NCBI RefSeq assembly: GCF_001650715.1
Contig: NZ_LWQT01000066.1
Span: forward strand, 206,854-270,853
DNA: 64,000 nucleotides
From: Paramagnetospirillum marisnigri
GTDB lineage: Bacteria > Pseudomonadota > Alphaproteobacteria > Rhodospirillales > Magnetospirillaceae
Direction: 5' to 3'
In this document: positions 8,297 through 17,656 of the stretch, in pieces
Position numbering within the stretch: position 1 is the stretch's first letter
How the letters are laid out: each line of letters starts with the position of its first letter
Program-made: the position numbers and the translations under genes
The notes under the pieces: generated by a model
Databases searched by the model: none
Told to the model about the DNA's origin: nothing
Seen by the model: the letters and a program-made list of their open reading frames with translations, nothing else

Positions 8297-10772
8297 ACAC
8301 CGCCCCGACCACCCCGAAGCCCTGCACCTGATGGGAGTCGTCTCCATTCAGACCGGCCGCTTTGCCGATGCCGTGGACTGGATCGCCCGCGCCTTGGCCG
8401 CCCGCCCCGACTTTCCCGAGGCCCATAACAATCTGGGCAATGTCTTTCGCGCCCTGGGCCAGCCGGACCAGGCAGCCATCGCCTTTGGCAAAGCCCTGGA
8501 ATTGCGTCCGGATTTTCCCGAGGCCCTGAATAATCTGGGGGTTTGTCGGCAAACTGCCGGTGACTTCGCCGACGCGGCGGACTTGTTCCGTCGAGCCTGT
8601 GACCTGCGCCCGACCTATCCCGAAGCGGCGATCAATCTGGCACAAGTCCTGGAACAAGCGGGACGGATGCCCGACGCTGCCCAGGCCTATGGCGTCGCCC
8701 GCGCCCTGGTCCCGGATAACGCCGATCTTCACAACCTTCATGGCAATGTCCTGCGAGGCCTTGGCGAAATCACCGAGGCCGCCGAGGCCTATGCCGATGC
8801 GGTTCGATCACAGCCAGACTCTATCGACTTCAAGGTCAATCTGGGCGTCGCCCTGACCGAATGCCGCCGCCTTTCCGAAGCCGTGGATATCCTGGCAGCC
8901 GCCCGGGGGCAGGCACCGGATCATGCCAGGGCCGCCATCGCCCTGGGTGTTGCGCTGATGCTCCATGGACAGACCGAAGATGCGATCATCTGCCTTCAGG
9001 ACGCGGTGGCGCTGGCACCTGGGCTCGCTGCCACCCATGGCAATCTGGGGCTTGCCCTCGCCCGCCAGGGCAAACTGGACGAAGCCGCCGATTGCCAACG
9101 CGCCGCCTTGCGGCTTCAGCCCGACAATGCCATCGCTCATAACAATCTCGCCACCATCATGACGGAACTGGGGCAATGGGATGCCGCCATGGCGGCGGTG
9201 AACCAAGCCCTCGCCCTGCGCCCGGCTTTTGCCGAAGCCCATATGGCCAGGGGTGCCCTGCTCAAGGCGACGGGGCGGCTGGACGAAGCAGAGGCGGCAT
9301 TGAGGGACGCGCTCGCCTTGGCGCCCAACTCCCCCGAGGCCCATACGGCCTTGGGATCGATCCACCAGCTTCAATGGCGGTTGGACGAGGCGGAGGCTTG
9401 CCATCGCACCGCCCTGGCGCTGTGGCCCGACTTTTCCGCCGCCGAGATCAATCTTGGTGCAACGCTGCAAATCCTTGGCCGTGCCGCCGAGGCGGCCGAG
9501 TGCTATGAGCGGATTCTCGCCCGCCACCCGGAACACTTCGTAGCTTTCGGCAGCCTGCTCAATGCCACCATGTACCGCGACGACCTGAGCACCGAGCAGG
9601 TCACCGCCATTCACCGTCGCTTCGGCGCCGCCATGGCCCGACCGCCGCTGGTAGAGCCCCCACTCCTCCGCCCCACCGCCACCGATTCGGATCGCCGCTT
9701 ACGCATCGGCTATCTGTCGTCGGATTTGCGCGAACATCCGGTCGCCACCAATCTGTTGCCCATCATTCGCCATCATGATCGATCCCGTTTCTCGATCCAT
9801 TTCTACGCTCATGTCGCCCGGCCCGATGCCTTGACCGATGAATTTCGCAGGCTGGGTGATGGCTGGTGCGACATTCGCGGCCTGACCGATCGGCAAGCGG
9901 CGGAACGTATCCGTATGGACGGCATCGACATCCTTGTCAGCTTGGCAGGGCGATTCGACCTCAATCGCCCTGGCATTTGCGGTTGGCGGGCAGCGCCGGT
10001 TCAGATCAACATGTACGATGTCGCCACCAACGGCATGGCCGAGCATGACTACATTATTGGTGATCTGGTGTTGATCCCGAAAGGCACGGTGGAATACTTC
10101 AGCGAGCGGCCACTTCGGCTGCCAAGTATCTATGTGGCCGATTTCCCTAACCTGCCGCCATTGCCGGCATCGCCTCGTCAAGGGCCGGCAATTTTCAACT
10201 GCTTCAATAATCCTGCCAAGATTTCTTCCACGAGCCTGGCACTGTGGGGGAAAATTCTGGCCACCCTTCCCCAAGGCAGGCTGATACTGAAATATCATCA
10301 AGCCTACAGTTCAGCCTCCTTGAGGGAGCGGCTGCTGCGGGAGCTATCCGCGGCTGGCGCCGATCGGCGACAAGTGGACTTCATCACCGGCAAGGATAGC
10401 GGTGCCAGCTTCCTGGAGCGCTACAATCAGACCGATATCTCGCTCGACACCCTGCCGTTTTCGGGCGCCACCACCAGCTACCAAGCCCTTTGCATGGGGG
10501 TGCCGGTGCTGACCCTGCCGAGCGAACGCATGGTCGGTCGCTGGACGACCTCCATGCTGCGGGTTGTTGGACTGCGGGACTTGATCGCGTCCTCGCCCAA
10601 GGATTTCGTATCGCGGGCGGTGGCGATGGCCAACAACATCGACGCCTGGCGGGCTCGCCGCGCCGATATTCGTGAAAGCGTCCGATTGTCCAGGCTTTGC
10701 GATGCCGCAGCGTGGACTGGCCATCTGGAGCGCCTGTACCGGGCCGCATGGCGTCATGCCTGCGGCATCTGA
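8208..10772 (+). CDS. TPR-repeat O-GlcNAc-transferase-like protein (GT41)
   Basis: The protein is 854 residues. Residues about 5-450 are a run of roughly a dozen tetratricopeptide repeats with the usual A-x-x-x-Y/F-x-x-A-L-x-x-x-P-x-x-x-x-A pattern. Residues about 490-850 resemble the catalytic lobe of SPINDLY/OGT (Glyco_transf_41), with RIGYLSSDLREHPVATNLL, LKYHQAYS, DISLDTLPFSGATTSYQAL and CMGVPVLTLPSERMVGRW. Such enzymes move a sugar from a UDP donor onto protein Ser/Thr. A flagellin or surface-protein target is an inference from the surrounding region. The start is TTG at 8208 or GTG at 8211, both behind GGAG. The gene sits 11 bases after the porin terminator. A deleted paralogue lies at 12170. 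Confidence 0.85.
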   Translation: MVQDLIDTALGHHRAGRLDLAVPLYAEALRHRPDHPEALHLMGVVSIQTGRFADAVDWIARALAARPDFPEAHNNLGNVFRALGQPDQAAIAFGKALELRPDFPEALNNLGVCRQTAGDFADAADLFRRACDLRPTYPEAAINLAQVLEQAGRMPDAAQAYGVARALVPDNADLHNLHGNVLRGLGEITEAAEAYADAVRSQPDSIDFKVNLGVALTECRRLSEAVDILAAARGQAPDHARAAIALGVALMLHGQTEDAIICLQDAVALAPGLAATHGNLGLALARQGKLDEAADCQRAALRLQPDNAIAHNNLATIMTELGQWDAAMAAVNQALALRPAFAEAHMARGALLKATGRLDEAEAALRDALALAPNSPEAHTALGSIHQLQWRLDEAEACHRTALALWPDFSAAEINLGATLQILGRAAEAAECYERILARHPEHFVAFGSLLNATMYRDDLSTEQVTAIHRRFGAAMARPPLVEPPLLRPTATDSDRRLRIGYLSSDLREHPVATNLLPIIRHHDRSRFSIHFYAHVARPDALTDEFRRLGDGWCDIRGLTDRQAAERIRMDGIDILVSLAGRFDLNRPGICGWRAAPVQINMYDVATNGMAEHDYIIGDLVLIPKGTVEYFSERPLRLPSIYVADFPNLPPLPASPRQGPAIFNCFNNPAKISSTSLALWGKILATLPQGRLILKYHQAYSSASLRERLLRELSAAGADRRQVDFITGKDSGASFLERYNQTDISLDTLPFSGATTSYQALCMGVPVLTLPSERMVGRWTTSMLRVVGLRDLIASSPKDFVSRAVAMANNIDAWRARRADIRESVRLSRLCDAAAWTGHLERLYRAAWRHACGI

Positions 10773-10860
10773 CCACCGGTATTATTGCGCCCGAACATGT
10801 CGGCGTCCACGGCCTCCTCGATGCCGGGATGGAAGCAGTTAAACTGCATCTCGCCGTCTT

Positions 10861-11069
10861 CGGCAACGACACCATCGAGTTCTACCAGGCTTCGGGCAAG
10901 TACAACCTCGGCCCGGGCGTGGACGTGCTGGCCACTCTCGGCTATGCCAACTACAAGGACGAGCGTAAGGGCACCATGGGTGTCTCCGACGCCGCCTACG
11001 AGAACAGCGGCTTTGCCGCCATGACCGGTCTGTCGCTGGCCTTCTAATCGGCTCTCGACAACGGTTTAG
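10861..11069 (+). pseudogene. Duplicated porin 3'-end fragment
   Basis: This stretch repeats 7949-8157: the last strands of the porin (ending TGLSLAF and TAA at 11045-11047) plus 22 bases of its downstream region. It has no start codon or signal sequence of its own and cannot be a functional porin. The preceding 88 bases (10773-10860) match nothing else I recognise in the window. The fragment is in frame with an open stretch back into the end of the TPR gene, but that stretch has no credible start. The original downstream sequence resumes at 12117 after the insertion element. Confidence 0.88.
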
Positions 11070-12116
11070 ATGTTTGATCCCAGGCTTTGATGGTGCAATC
11101 TTTTCCGTAGAATGGAAGGAGGCACTATGGGCCAGATACTCCACGGCTGCGCCACAACGACAGAGGCTATCCGTCGAGCAATACAAGATAGTCAAGAGAG
11201 CCTGAGAACCCTTGCCAAGCATTATGGGATCAACCCGAAGACCGTCGCCAAGTGGAAGAAGCGCGGCTCGGTTACGGACCTGCCGACCGGGCCGAAGGTG
11301 CCGAGATCGACGGTCTTGTCCATCGAGGAAGAGGCCATCGTGGCGGCCTTTCGTCGCCATACGCTGCTGCCCCTGGATGACTGCCTCTATGCCTTGCATG
11401 CGACCATCCCGCATCTGACGCGGTCATCCCTACATCGCTGCCTGCACCGCCACGGCATTAGCCGCCTGCCCGATGTGGAAGGCGACAAGCCCGCCAAGAA
11501 GAAGTTCAAAGCCTATCCCATCGGCTATTTCCATATCGACATTGCGGAGGTGAGGACCGCCGAGGGAAAGCTCTATCTGTTCGTGGCGATCGACCGAACC
11601 TCGAAATTCGCTTTTACGGAACTGCATGAAAAGGCCACGACGCGCATAGCCGCCGATTTCCTGCGAGCACTTCTCCAAGCGGTTCCCTACAAGGTGCATA
11701 CCGTTCTCACCGACAACGGCACGCACTTCACGACACCTGGGAATAAGGGGTCGGCGGCGCCCGACATCAAGCTGGCAATGGAACGCGGCGAACGCTTCCG
11801 CGCTCATGCCTTTGAATTCGCCTGTGCCCAGAACGACATCGATCACCGCCTGACCAAGCCGAGACACCCGTGGACCAATGGGCAAGTCGAACGGATGAAC
11901 CGAACCATCAAGGACGCCACGGTCAAGCGCTTCTACTACGAGACCCACCACCAGCTTCGGCGCCATCTCGGCGATTTCGTGATGGCCTACAACTTTGCCA
12001 AGCGGCTCAAGACCCTCAAGGGCCTCACCCCATACGAATACATCTGCAAAATCTGGACAACAGAACCAAAGCGATTCAATCTCGATCCGATCCATCAAAT
12101 ACCGGGACTAAACATC
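11070..12116 (+). mobile_element. IS481-family insertion sequence, complete
   Basis: An insertion of about 1,047 bases splits the second copy of the porin/TPR junction. Its ends are imperfect inverted repeats: the left end reads ATGTTTGATCCCAGG (11070-11084), and the right end read on the opposite strand is GATGTTTAGTCCCGG (12116-12102). TAG is duplicated on both sides (11067-11069 and 12117-12119), and with the flanking C at 12116 the right junction reads CTAG. Comparison with the uninterrupted copy at 8155-8161 defines the insertion point. A partial second copy lies at 50866-51094. Confidence 0.88.
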
Positions 12117-12119
12117 TAG
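11127..12119 (+). CDS. IS481-family transposase
   Basis: The protein is 330 residues. An N-terminal helix-turn-helix (LRTLAKHYGINPKTVAKWKKR) is followed by a DDE integrase core with Asp in FHIDIAEV, Asp in VLTDNGTHF and Glu in GQVERMNRTIK. It mobilises this element by cut-and-paste transposition. I chose ATG at 11127, which follows AAGGAGG at the right distance, over ATG at 11112. The stop TAG (12117-12119) lies in the duplicated target, not in the element. The gene looks intact, so the element may still be active. Confidence 0.93.
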   Translation: MGQILHGCATTTEAIRRAIQDSQESLRTLAKHYGINPKTVAKWKKRGSVTDLPTGPKVPRSTVLSIEEEAIVAAFRRHTLLPLDDCLYALHATIPHLTRSSLHRCLHRHGISRLPDVEGDKPAKKKFKAYPIGYFHIDIAEVRTAEGKLYLFVAIDRTSKFAFTELHEKATTRIAADFLRALLQAVPYKVHTVLTDNGTHFTTPGNKGSAAPDIKLAMERGERFRAHAFEFACAQNDIDHRLTKPRHPWTNGQVERMNRTIKDATVKRFYYETHHQLRRHLGDFVMAYNFAKRLKTLKGLTPYEYICKIWTTEPKRFNLDPIHQIPGLNI

Positions 12120-12258
12120 TCTAGGGAAAGGGTGGCTCCGGCCACCCTTTCTTTTTTCGGAGCTTATCCTTGGTGCAGGACCTGATCGACACAGCCCTTG
12201 GCCATCACCGGGCCGGTCGGCTTGATCTGGCGGTGCCGCTTTACGCGGAAGCCTTGCG
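12117..12258 (+). repeat. Direct repeat copy 2: terminator and TPR-gene 5' end
   Basis: This 142-base stretch appears identical to 8155-8296 (offset 3,962). With 10861-11069 it forms the second copy of the porin/TPR junction. Homologous recombination between 8155-8296 and this repeat would delete the full-length TPR gene and the insertion element. Confidence 0.9.
12127..12158 (+). terminator. Duplicated rho-independent terminator
   Basis: An exact copy of the terminator at 8165-8196 (same 10-bp stem, TCCG loop and T run) now lies 8 bases after the transposase stop. It probably ends transcription leaving the insertion element and again abuts the ribosome-binding site of a TPR gene. Confidence 0.9.
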
Positions 12259-12910
12259 GCAACGGCCCGATCATCCCGAAGCCCACAATAATACTGGCAA
12301 CGCCGTTCGTGCCCTGGGACAGCCGCACCAGGCCGCCATCGACTTTTCCATAGCCCTGGAATTACGTCCGGATCTTCCCGAGGCTCTGAATAAGATGGGA
12401 GTTTGCCGTCAAGTTGCCGGTGATTTCGGTGCGGCGATGGACCTGTTTCGTCGTGCCATTGACCTGCGCCCAACCCACCCGGAGACGGTGGTCAATCTGG
12501 CCCAGGCCCTGGGACAAGCGGGGCAGTTATCCGATGCTGCCAAGGCCTATGGCGTCGCCCGTAACCAGTTTCCGGATAACGCCGATCTTCACACTCTTCA
12601 CGGCAACATTCCGCGCCGTCTTGGGAAAATTGAAGAAGCATCTGGCAGGGATCGGCAGCAGATGAGCTTCATCACCGCCAAGGATTGCGGCTCCAGCTTC
12701 ATGGAACGATACAATCAGGCCGACATCGCGCTTGATACCCTGCCGCTTTCAGGCGACACCATCCGCTATCACGCCATTTGCATGGGGGTGGCGGTACTGA
12801 CGCTGCCGGGCGAGCGCATGGTCGGCCGCTGGACCGCCGCCATGGCAGGGGCTGTGGGAATGCTGTATCGGGTGATCTGGCGGCGGCAACACCGAAAGGA
12901 AACTTTATGA
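12170..12910 (+). pseudogene. Internally deleted TPR/GT41 paralogue
   Basis: This 246-codon open frame is a shortened relative of the gene at 8208. It begins with the same residues, lacks one TPR present in the long copy, and keeps about four TPRs. It then jumps (near residue 160, SGRDRQQMSF) straight into the C-terminal catalytic segment (ERYNQADIALDTLPLSGDT, GVAVLTLPGERMVGRW) and loses the very end. Most of the repeats and the nucleotide-binding lobe are missing, so it should not be an active transferase. The frame is nevertheless open, keeps its ribosome-binding site, and its stop overlaps the next start (ATGA at 12907-12910). It may therefore serve as a translated leader. Outside the first 90 bases it is clearly diverged from the long copy. 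Confidence 0.75.
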
Positions 12911-15012
12911 CTATTGGTCTGTTCGACGCCCTTAACGTGATCAGGGTGGCGGTCGCCATTACGACCTTAGTCGTCCTGTGGCGGATGAATCACCTGCCGA
13001 CATCGCGCCGACACACCGCCGTGTTTGGGCTGGCCTGGGTGCTGTTGGCGACCCTGGAGTTCTGGGGGCTCGGCTCATTTTCGTTCGTCGAGCCCGCCAA
13101 CGGCGTTGGCGTGGTCTTGCCCACTCAAATTTATGTCGACCGAATTCCAAACTCGACCCAATTCAGCCAGGCCATCGCGGGTGGCAATGACCTGGATGCA
13201 TTGATCAACTTTACCGGCCAGGCCGTATCGATCGAACGAATACTGTTACGCCTGCCGCTGCCGATCGCCCTGTTCCTGCATGCCGTGTTCGTCTCAGGAG
13301 TCGGATATTTCGGCGCTTACCGGCTGTCGCGGGCGGTCGGCGCGCCCAGGCCCTTTGCTACCGCCGTGGCGGCCGCGTTCATTTTCGGCCATGACAACTT
13401 CATCACCGATACCTGGGCCCATGGCGTCAGCCTGACCATCGCGCCACTGCTGGTCTATATGTCCGTCTTTCGTTGGGGCCGCCCCCGGTACTTGCTAGGC
13501 ACAGTGGCCGTCGCCGCCCTGTTCGCGGCCAGCAGCAATCCCACCCACACCATGCCCGCGGCCATGTTTGCCGTATTTCTGGGAGCGGCCTGGGTCGGGT
13601 GGCGGCGCATCCTCCAGGTCAGTCCCTCCCTGGTCGTCTTTGCGATTGTCGTCCTAGCCAACTGGCTAGAATCCCTGTGGGCAAAGGCGCAAGTCGCCCC
13701 CTTCACGCTCCGCGGCAGCTCATACAGTTGGGCATCTGCCAGTTTTGAAGCGTTTCTCGGCAATTTGGTCTGGGGTGGTGGTTCACTGGTTCTGTGGCCG
13801 CTCGGCCTCGTTTGCCTAGCCTTGCTGGTCAATCGCCGTGGCGGTCGATGGCTGCACGGTATTGGTTTGCTGGCGCTGTCGGCCTGCGCGGGGGTTCTGT
13901 TAAACCAGATTCCGTGGCGGGCCATACCGGGGCTCGGAATGGTTTCAGGCCTGAACTTGCAACACACCAGCTTTTCGGCACTGACCATGGCCGTCCTTTG
14001 TGCCGCGGCCTTTTCCGGCTGGGCCGACGAACGCCGTCGCAGGATGGCTACCGCCGCAGTCTTCGCCATCGCCACCAGCAGCTTTGTGTTTCTGAAGTGC
14101 TACCATCTGGCGGTACTGTTGTCCGAAGGTGGGATAAGCCCCCTCGCCGCCGTTGAAAAGTTGGACCGACGCGTCCTGGATGCGGCCGAACCAAGCCGCG
14201 TTGTGACCGTTCCCTATCGGCTTTCCAGCAACATGCTGTGGTCCGTCGGCCTGGACACTTTCGACGGTACCTATAACCTTGTCACGTCCGCCATGCATGA
14301 CTATTGGACTTACGGTATCCTGCCCCGGCATTCCCCCAAGGACATGTCGTCCGGCTTCATCAATTTCGGACTCGCCGATTTTGACATGAAATGCTGCACC
14401 GATTACGACATCGCCATCCGGGCCGACCTGGATCTTCTGCGCATCGCGAATGTGGACTTCATTCTCAGCATCCTGCCGTTAACCAGTGTTCAACAAGTTG
14501 GCGGCCCCACCGAAGAGGTTCCAGTCAGACGGAGCGAACCGATTGTGCCGCGTCTGAAAGGCTATGCCCGCCAGCTTGTCCAGCCCCCGCAGATCCGAGT
14601 CTATCGCCTGGGCGGTGCTCTTCCCCGGGTGTTCGCCGCCTCGGGCGTGGCGGTGGCCCCGACCGGCCTGGACAAGCCCGCGCTGCTGGACTTGATCCGT
14701 GACAAGGCCATACGCCGCGAGGCGGTGATGTCGGCTGAATATGCCGGGCGAACCGCCCCGGCAACCGGCAAGGTCACCGATTTCCATCTGCTTCCCGACA
14801 AAGTCGTCGCCCATCTGGATGCGCCCGATGGCGCCATGGTGCTGATCAACATCCCCTATACCGGGTTCTGGCAAGCCACGGTGGATGGCAAGCCGACCGA
14901 GATCACTCCGGCGAATTTGATCCATATGGCGGTGTCGGCTCCACCGGGGTCAAAGCTAGTCGAATTGAACTATCATCGCTCCAGTCTGACTGAAAAGCTG
15001 TTCGGCCATTGA
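12907..15012 (+). CDS. Large polytopic membrane protein, glycosyltransferase GT-C-like
   Basis: The protein is 701 residues. I chose the ATG at 12907 after AAGGAAA; an upstream in-frame extension would overlap the preceding gene. The first 450 residues or so contain about ten hydrophobic segments, then a soluble periplasmic-type domain of about 250 residues (for example FVLKCYHLAVLL to the C terminus, with SPPGSKLVELNYHRS). The architecture resembles GT-C mannosyltransferase-like or YfhO-like proteins that act on lipid-linked sugars. I see no decisive catalytic motif, so the function is open. It is translationally coupled (ATGA) to the deleted TPR gene. Confidence 0.7.
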   Translation: MTIGLFDALNVIRVAVAITTLVVLWRMNHLPTSRRHTAVFGLAWVLLATLEFWGLGSFSFVEPANGVGVVLPTQIYVDRIPNSTQFSQAIAGGNDLDALINFTGQAVSIERILLRLPLPIALFLHAVFVSGVGYFGAYRLSRAVGAPRPFATAVAAAFIFGHDNFITDTWAHGVSLTIAPLLVYMSVFRWGRPRYLLGTVAVAALFAASSNPTHTMPAAMFAVFLGAAWVGWRRILQVSPSLVVFAIVVLANWLESLWAKAQVAPFTLRGSSYSWASASFEAFLGNLVWGGGSLVLWPLGLVCLALLVNRRGGRWLHGIGLLALSACAGVLLNQIPWRAIPGLGMVSGLNLQHTSFSALTMAVLCAAAFSGWADERRRRMATAAVFAIATSSFVFLKCYHLAVLLSEGGISPLAAVEKLDRRVLDAAEPSRVVTVPYRLSSNMLWSVGLDTFDGTYNLVTSAMHDYWTYGILPRHSPKDMSSGFINFGLADFDMKCCTDYDIAIRADLDLLRIANVDFILSILPLTSVQQVGGPTEEVPVRRSEPIVPRLKGYARQLVQPPQIRVYRLGGALPRVFAASGVAVAPTGLDKPALLDLIRDKAIRREAVMSAEYAGRTAPATGKVTDFHLLPDKVVAHLDAPDGAMVLINIPYTGFWQATVDGKPTEITPANLIHMAVSAPPGSKLVELNYHRSSLTEKLFGH

Positions 15013-15077
15013 ACGGCTTGCACCACTGACGTCCGGCAGGGTAATTAGGTCCGGCCTTTTAGACAGGAAAGCGCGAC

Positions 15078-16634
15078 GTGTCCGAATCCGCCAATACCAA
15101 CGCATGCTCCGCCCGCGATAAGATCAAGACGCTGGACCAACTGGCCGAACTGGCGCAACAGGCGCAGGCCACGGGCCTCAAGGTCGTTCTTTGTCACGGC
15201 GTGTTCGACCTTCTTCACATGGGCCATGTCCGCCACCTGGAAGTTGCCAAGCGCGAAGGCGACATGCTGATTGTCACGGTCAGTGCCGACGCCTTCGTCA
15301 ACAAGGGGCCTGGGCGTCCGATCTTTCCCGATACCATCCGCGCCGAGATGTTGGCTGCGGTCGGATATGTTGACTGGGTGGGCATCAACCATTCCATGTC
15401 GGCCGAAACCGTTCTCAATGCCGTCAAGCCCGATGTCTATGTCAAGGGCTCCGACTACGAAAACCCGGACGATGATGTCACCGGCAAGATCCAAAGCGAA
15501 CGTGACACCATCGAATCCCATGGCGGCAAGCTGGTCTTTACCCGTGACGTCACTTTCAGTTCGTCATCGCTGATCAACCGCTATTTCGATGTATACGACC
15601 CGCCGCTGCGCGACTACCTGGATCAGGCACGCGCCGAGAACGCTCTGCCACAAATCCTGGAGATGATCGAAAAGGTCAAGAATTTCAAGGTGCTTCTCGT
15701 CGGCGACACCATCATCGACGAGTATCAGTATGTGTCGACACTGGGCAAGTCGCCCAAGGAGAACATGATCGCCACCTTGTTCGAGAACAAGGAGTTGTTC
15801 GCCGGCGGCGTCATCGCCGCCGCCAATCATGTGGCGGAATTCTGTGCCAAGGTCGATATCCTGACCGTTCTTGGCGAGGGTGACCCCCATGATTCCCTGG
15901 TGCGCCAGGCCCTGAAGCCCAATGTCGGCCTGACTGCCTTGTACCGACCGGATGCACCGACCACCCGTAAGTGCCGATTTGTCGAACCGAACTATATGCG
16001 TAAGCTGTTCGAGGTCTATCACATGGATGACTCGCCTGCCGGCGACTCCATGACCGACAGCTTCAATCAGCGCTTGGCCGAACGGATCCAGGATTACGAT
16101 CTGGTTCTCGTCACGGATTTCGGCCATGGCTGCATCCAGCCCAGCACCATTGAACTGATGGCTGACAAGGCCCGCTACTTAGCCGTCAACGCCCAGAGCA
16201 ACAGCGCCAATATGGGCTTCAACCTGATTACAAAGTATCCTCGCGCGGACTATATCTGCATCGACGCCCCCGAGGCCCGCATGGCGGTGCGCAGCAAGAA
16301 CGAGGACCTCTCCCTGATCGCCAGCGACCTGCTGCCGCGCAAGATCCGGAATTCCAGGGTCATCCTGACCCACGGAAAGCACGGCTGTGTCACCTATCAA
16401 CAGGAACGAGGCAGCCACCGTATTCCCGCCTTCACCAAGACCGTGGTCGATACGGTCGGTGCAGGCGACGCCTTCCTGGCCATTACCTCGCCCCTGGTGG
16501 CCGCAGGTGGTCGTATGGACCATGTTGGCTTTGTCGGCAACGCTGCCGGCGCCATCAAGGTCGGCATCGTCGGCCACCGTAGTTCGGTTGAGAAGGCGCC
16601 GCTGGTCAAGTTCATCACTACCTTGCTGAAGTAG
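15078..16634 (+). CDS. HldE-like nucleotidyltransferase-sugar kinase, reversed domain order
   Basis: The protein is 518 residues with a GTG start behind AGGAAA. Residues about 35-170 are a cytidylyltransferase-fold domain with GVFDLLHMGHVRHLEVAK (HxGH motif) and a KPDVYVKGSDYEN block, as in HldE/RfaE N-C nucleotidyltransferases. Residues about 205-515 are a PfkB/ribokinase domain with LLVGDTIIDEYQYV and the catalytic DTVGAGDAFLA. In E. coli HldE the kinase comes first, so the order is swapped. By family, it would phosphorylate a heptose-like sugar phosphate and activate it as an NDP sugar. The exact substrate is not known. It starts an operon with the SDR and E1 genes downstream. Confidence 0.85.
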   Translation: MSESANTNACSARDKIKTLDQLAELAQQAQATGLKVVLCHGVFDLLHMGHVRHLEVAKREGDMLIVTVSADAFVNKGPGRPIFPDTIRAEMLAAVGYVDWVGINHSMSAETVLNAVKPDVYVKGSDYENPDDDVTGKIQSERDTIESHGGKLVFTRDVTFSSSSLINRYFDVYDPPLRDYLDQARAENALPQILEMIEKVKNFKVLLVGDTIIDEYQYVSTLGKSPKENMIATLFENKELFAGGVIAAANHVAEFCAKVDILTVLGEGDPHDSLVRQALKPNVGLTALYRPDAPTTRKCRFVEPNYMRKLFEVYHMDDSPAGDSMTDSFNQRLAERIQDYDLVLVTDFGHGCIQPSTIELMADKARYLAVNAQSNSANMGFNLITKYPRADYICIDAPEARMAVRSKNEDLSLIASDLLPRKIRNSRVILTHGKHGCVTYQQERGSHRIPAFTKTVVDTVGAGDAFLAITSPLVAAGGRMDHVGFVGNAAGAIKVGIVGHRSSVEKAPLVKFITTLLK

Positions 16635-16657
16635 CCGACTCGCCGCCGGAGGAACAC

Positions 16658-17656
16658 ATGACGAAGACAGTTTGGAATATCCTGGTCACGGGCGGCGCTG
16701 GTTACGTGGGCAGCGCCCTGATCCCCGCCTTGCTGGAAGAAGGCCACCGGGTCACCGTGCTGGACCTGTACCTCTACGGTGAGGTCTTCGAGGAATTCAG
16801 GGGCAACCCCAACCTGCGCGAGATCAAAGGCGATATCCGCGACATCAACACCGTCAGGACGGCGCTGTCCGGCTGCGACTGTGTCATCCACCTGGCGTGC
16901 ATCTCCAACGATCCCAGCTATGACCTGGACCCCAATTTGGGGCGCTCCATCAATCACGATGCCTTCCTGCCCCTGGTCCGCGCATCAAAAGCCGCCGGGG
17001 TACGGCGTTTCATCTATGCCTCGTCCTCATCGGTGTATGGCGTCAAGGAAGAGCCCGAGGTTACCGAAGACCTGCCCCTGGAACCGCTGACCGATTATTC
17101 CAAGTTCAAGGCCATGTGCGAGGTCGAACTGAATGCCGAAGCCGGGCCGGGCTTCACGGTCTGCACCATCCGTCCGTCCACCGTCTGCGGCTACGCCAAG
17201 CGCCAGCGGCTGGACGTGGTGGTCAACATCTTCACCAATCAGGCCGTCAATAACGGCAAGATCCGAGTGACCGGTGGGCCGCAGAAGCGTCCCAACATCC
17301 ATATCCTGGACATGGTGCGGGTCTACCTCCATCTGTTACAGCAGCCCGACGGCAAAATTCAGGGCAAGATCTGGAATGCGGGCGATACCAACCACCCCAT
17401 TTCCGAACTGGCGGAAATCGTCCGCCGGGTGGTCGGCGAGCATGTTGAGATCGAGACTGTCCCCACCAATGATCCGCGCTCCTATCAGGTTTCCGGCCGC
17501 AAGATGCGCGAAGAAATCGGCTTCCAACTGAAATACACCGTGGAAGACGCTGTTCGCGGTTTGGCCGAGGCGATGAAATCGGGCAAGCTACCCAATTCCA
17601 TGACCGACGAACGCTATTTCAATATCAAGGTCATGCAGCACCTCGGACTGAAATGA
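16658..17656 (+). CDS. NAD-dependent sugar epimerase/dehydratase (extended SDR)
   Basis: The protein is 332 residues, with ATG behind GGAGGA. The nucleotide-binding motif is ILVTGGAGYVGSALIPALL, the catalytic Ser block SSSSVYG, and the YxxxK motif YSKFK at about residues 147-151. Extended SDRs of this type epimerise, dehydrate or reduce NDP-sugars. Which reaction cannot be told here. The stop overlaps the E1 alpha start by 4 bases, tying it to the TPP-dependent pair. Confidence 0.88.
   Translation: MTKTVWNILVTGGAGYVGSALIPALLEEGHRVTVLDLYLYGEVFEEFRGNPNLREIKGDIRDINTVRTALSGCDCVIHLACISNDPSYDLDPNLGRSINHDAFLPLVRASKAAGVRRFIYASSSSVYGVKEEPEVTEDLPLEPLTDYSKFKAMCEVELNAEAGPGFTVCTIRPSTVCGYAKRQRLDVVVNIFTNQAVNNGKIRVTGGPQKRPNIHILDMVRVYLHLLQQPDGKIQGKIWNAGDTNHPISELAEIVRRVVGEHVEIETVPTNDPRSYQVSGRKMREEIGFQLKYTVEDAVRGLAEAMKSGKLPNSMTDERYFNIKVMQHLGLK

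Noticed and set aside
10697..11047. A 116-codon frame joining the end of the TPR gene to the porin fragment
   Set aside because: The porin portion is a copied fragment, and the upstream residues are out of frame with the TPR gene; no ribosome-binding site.
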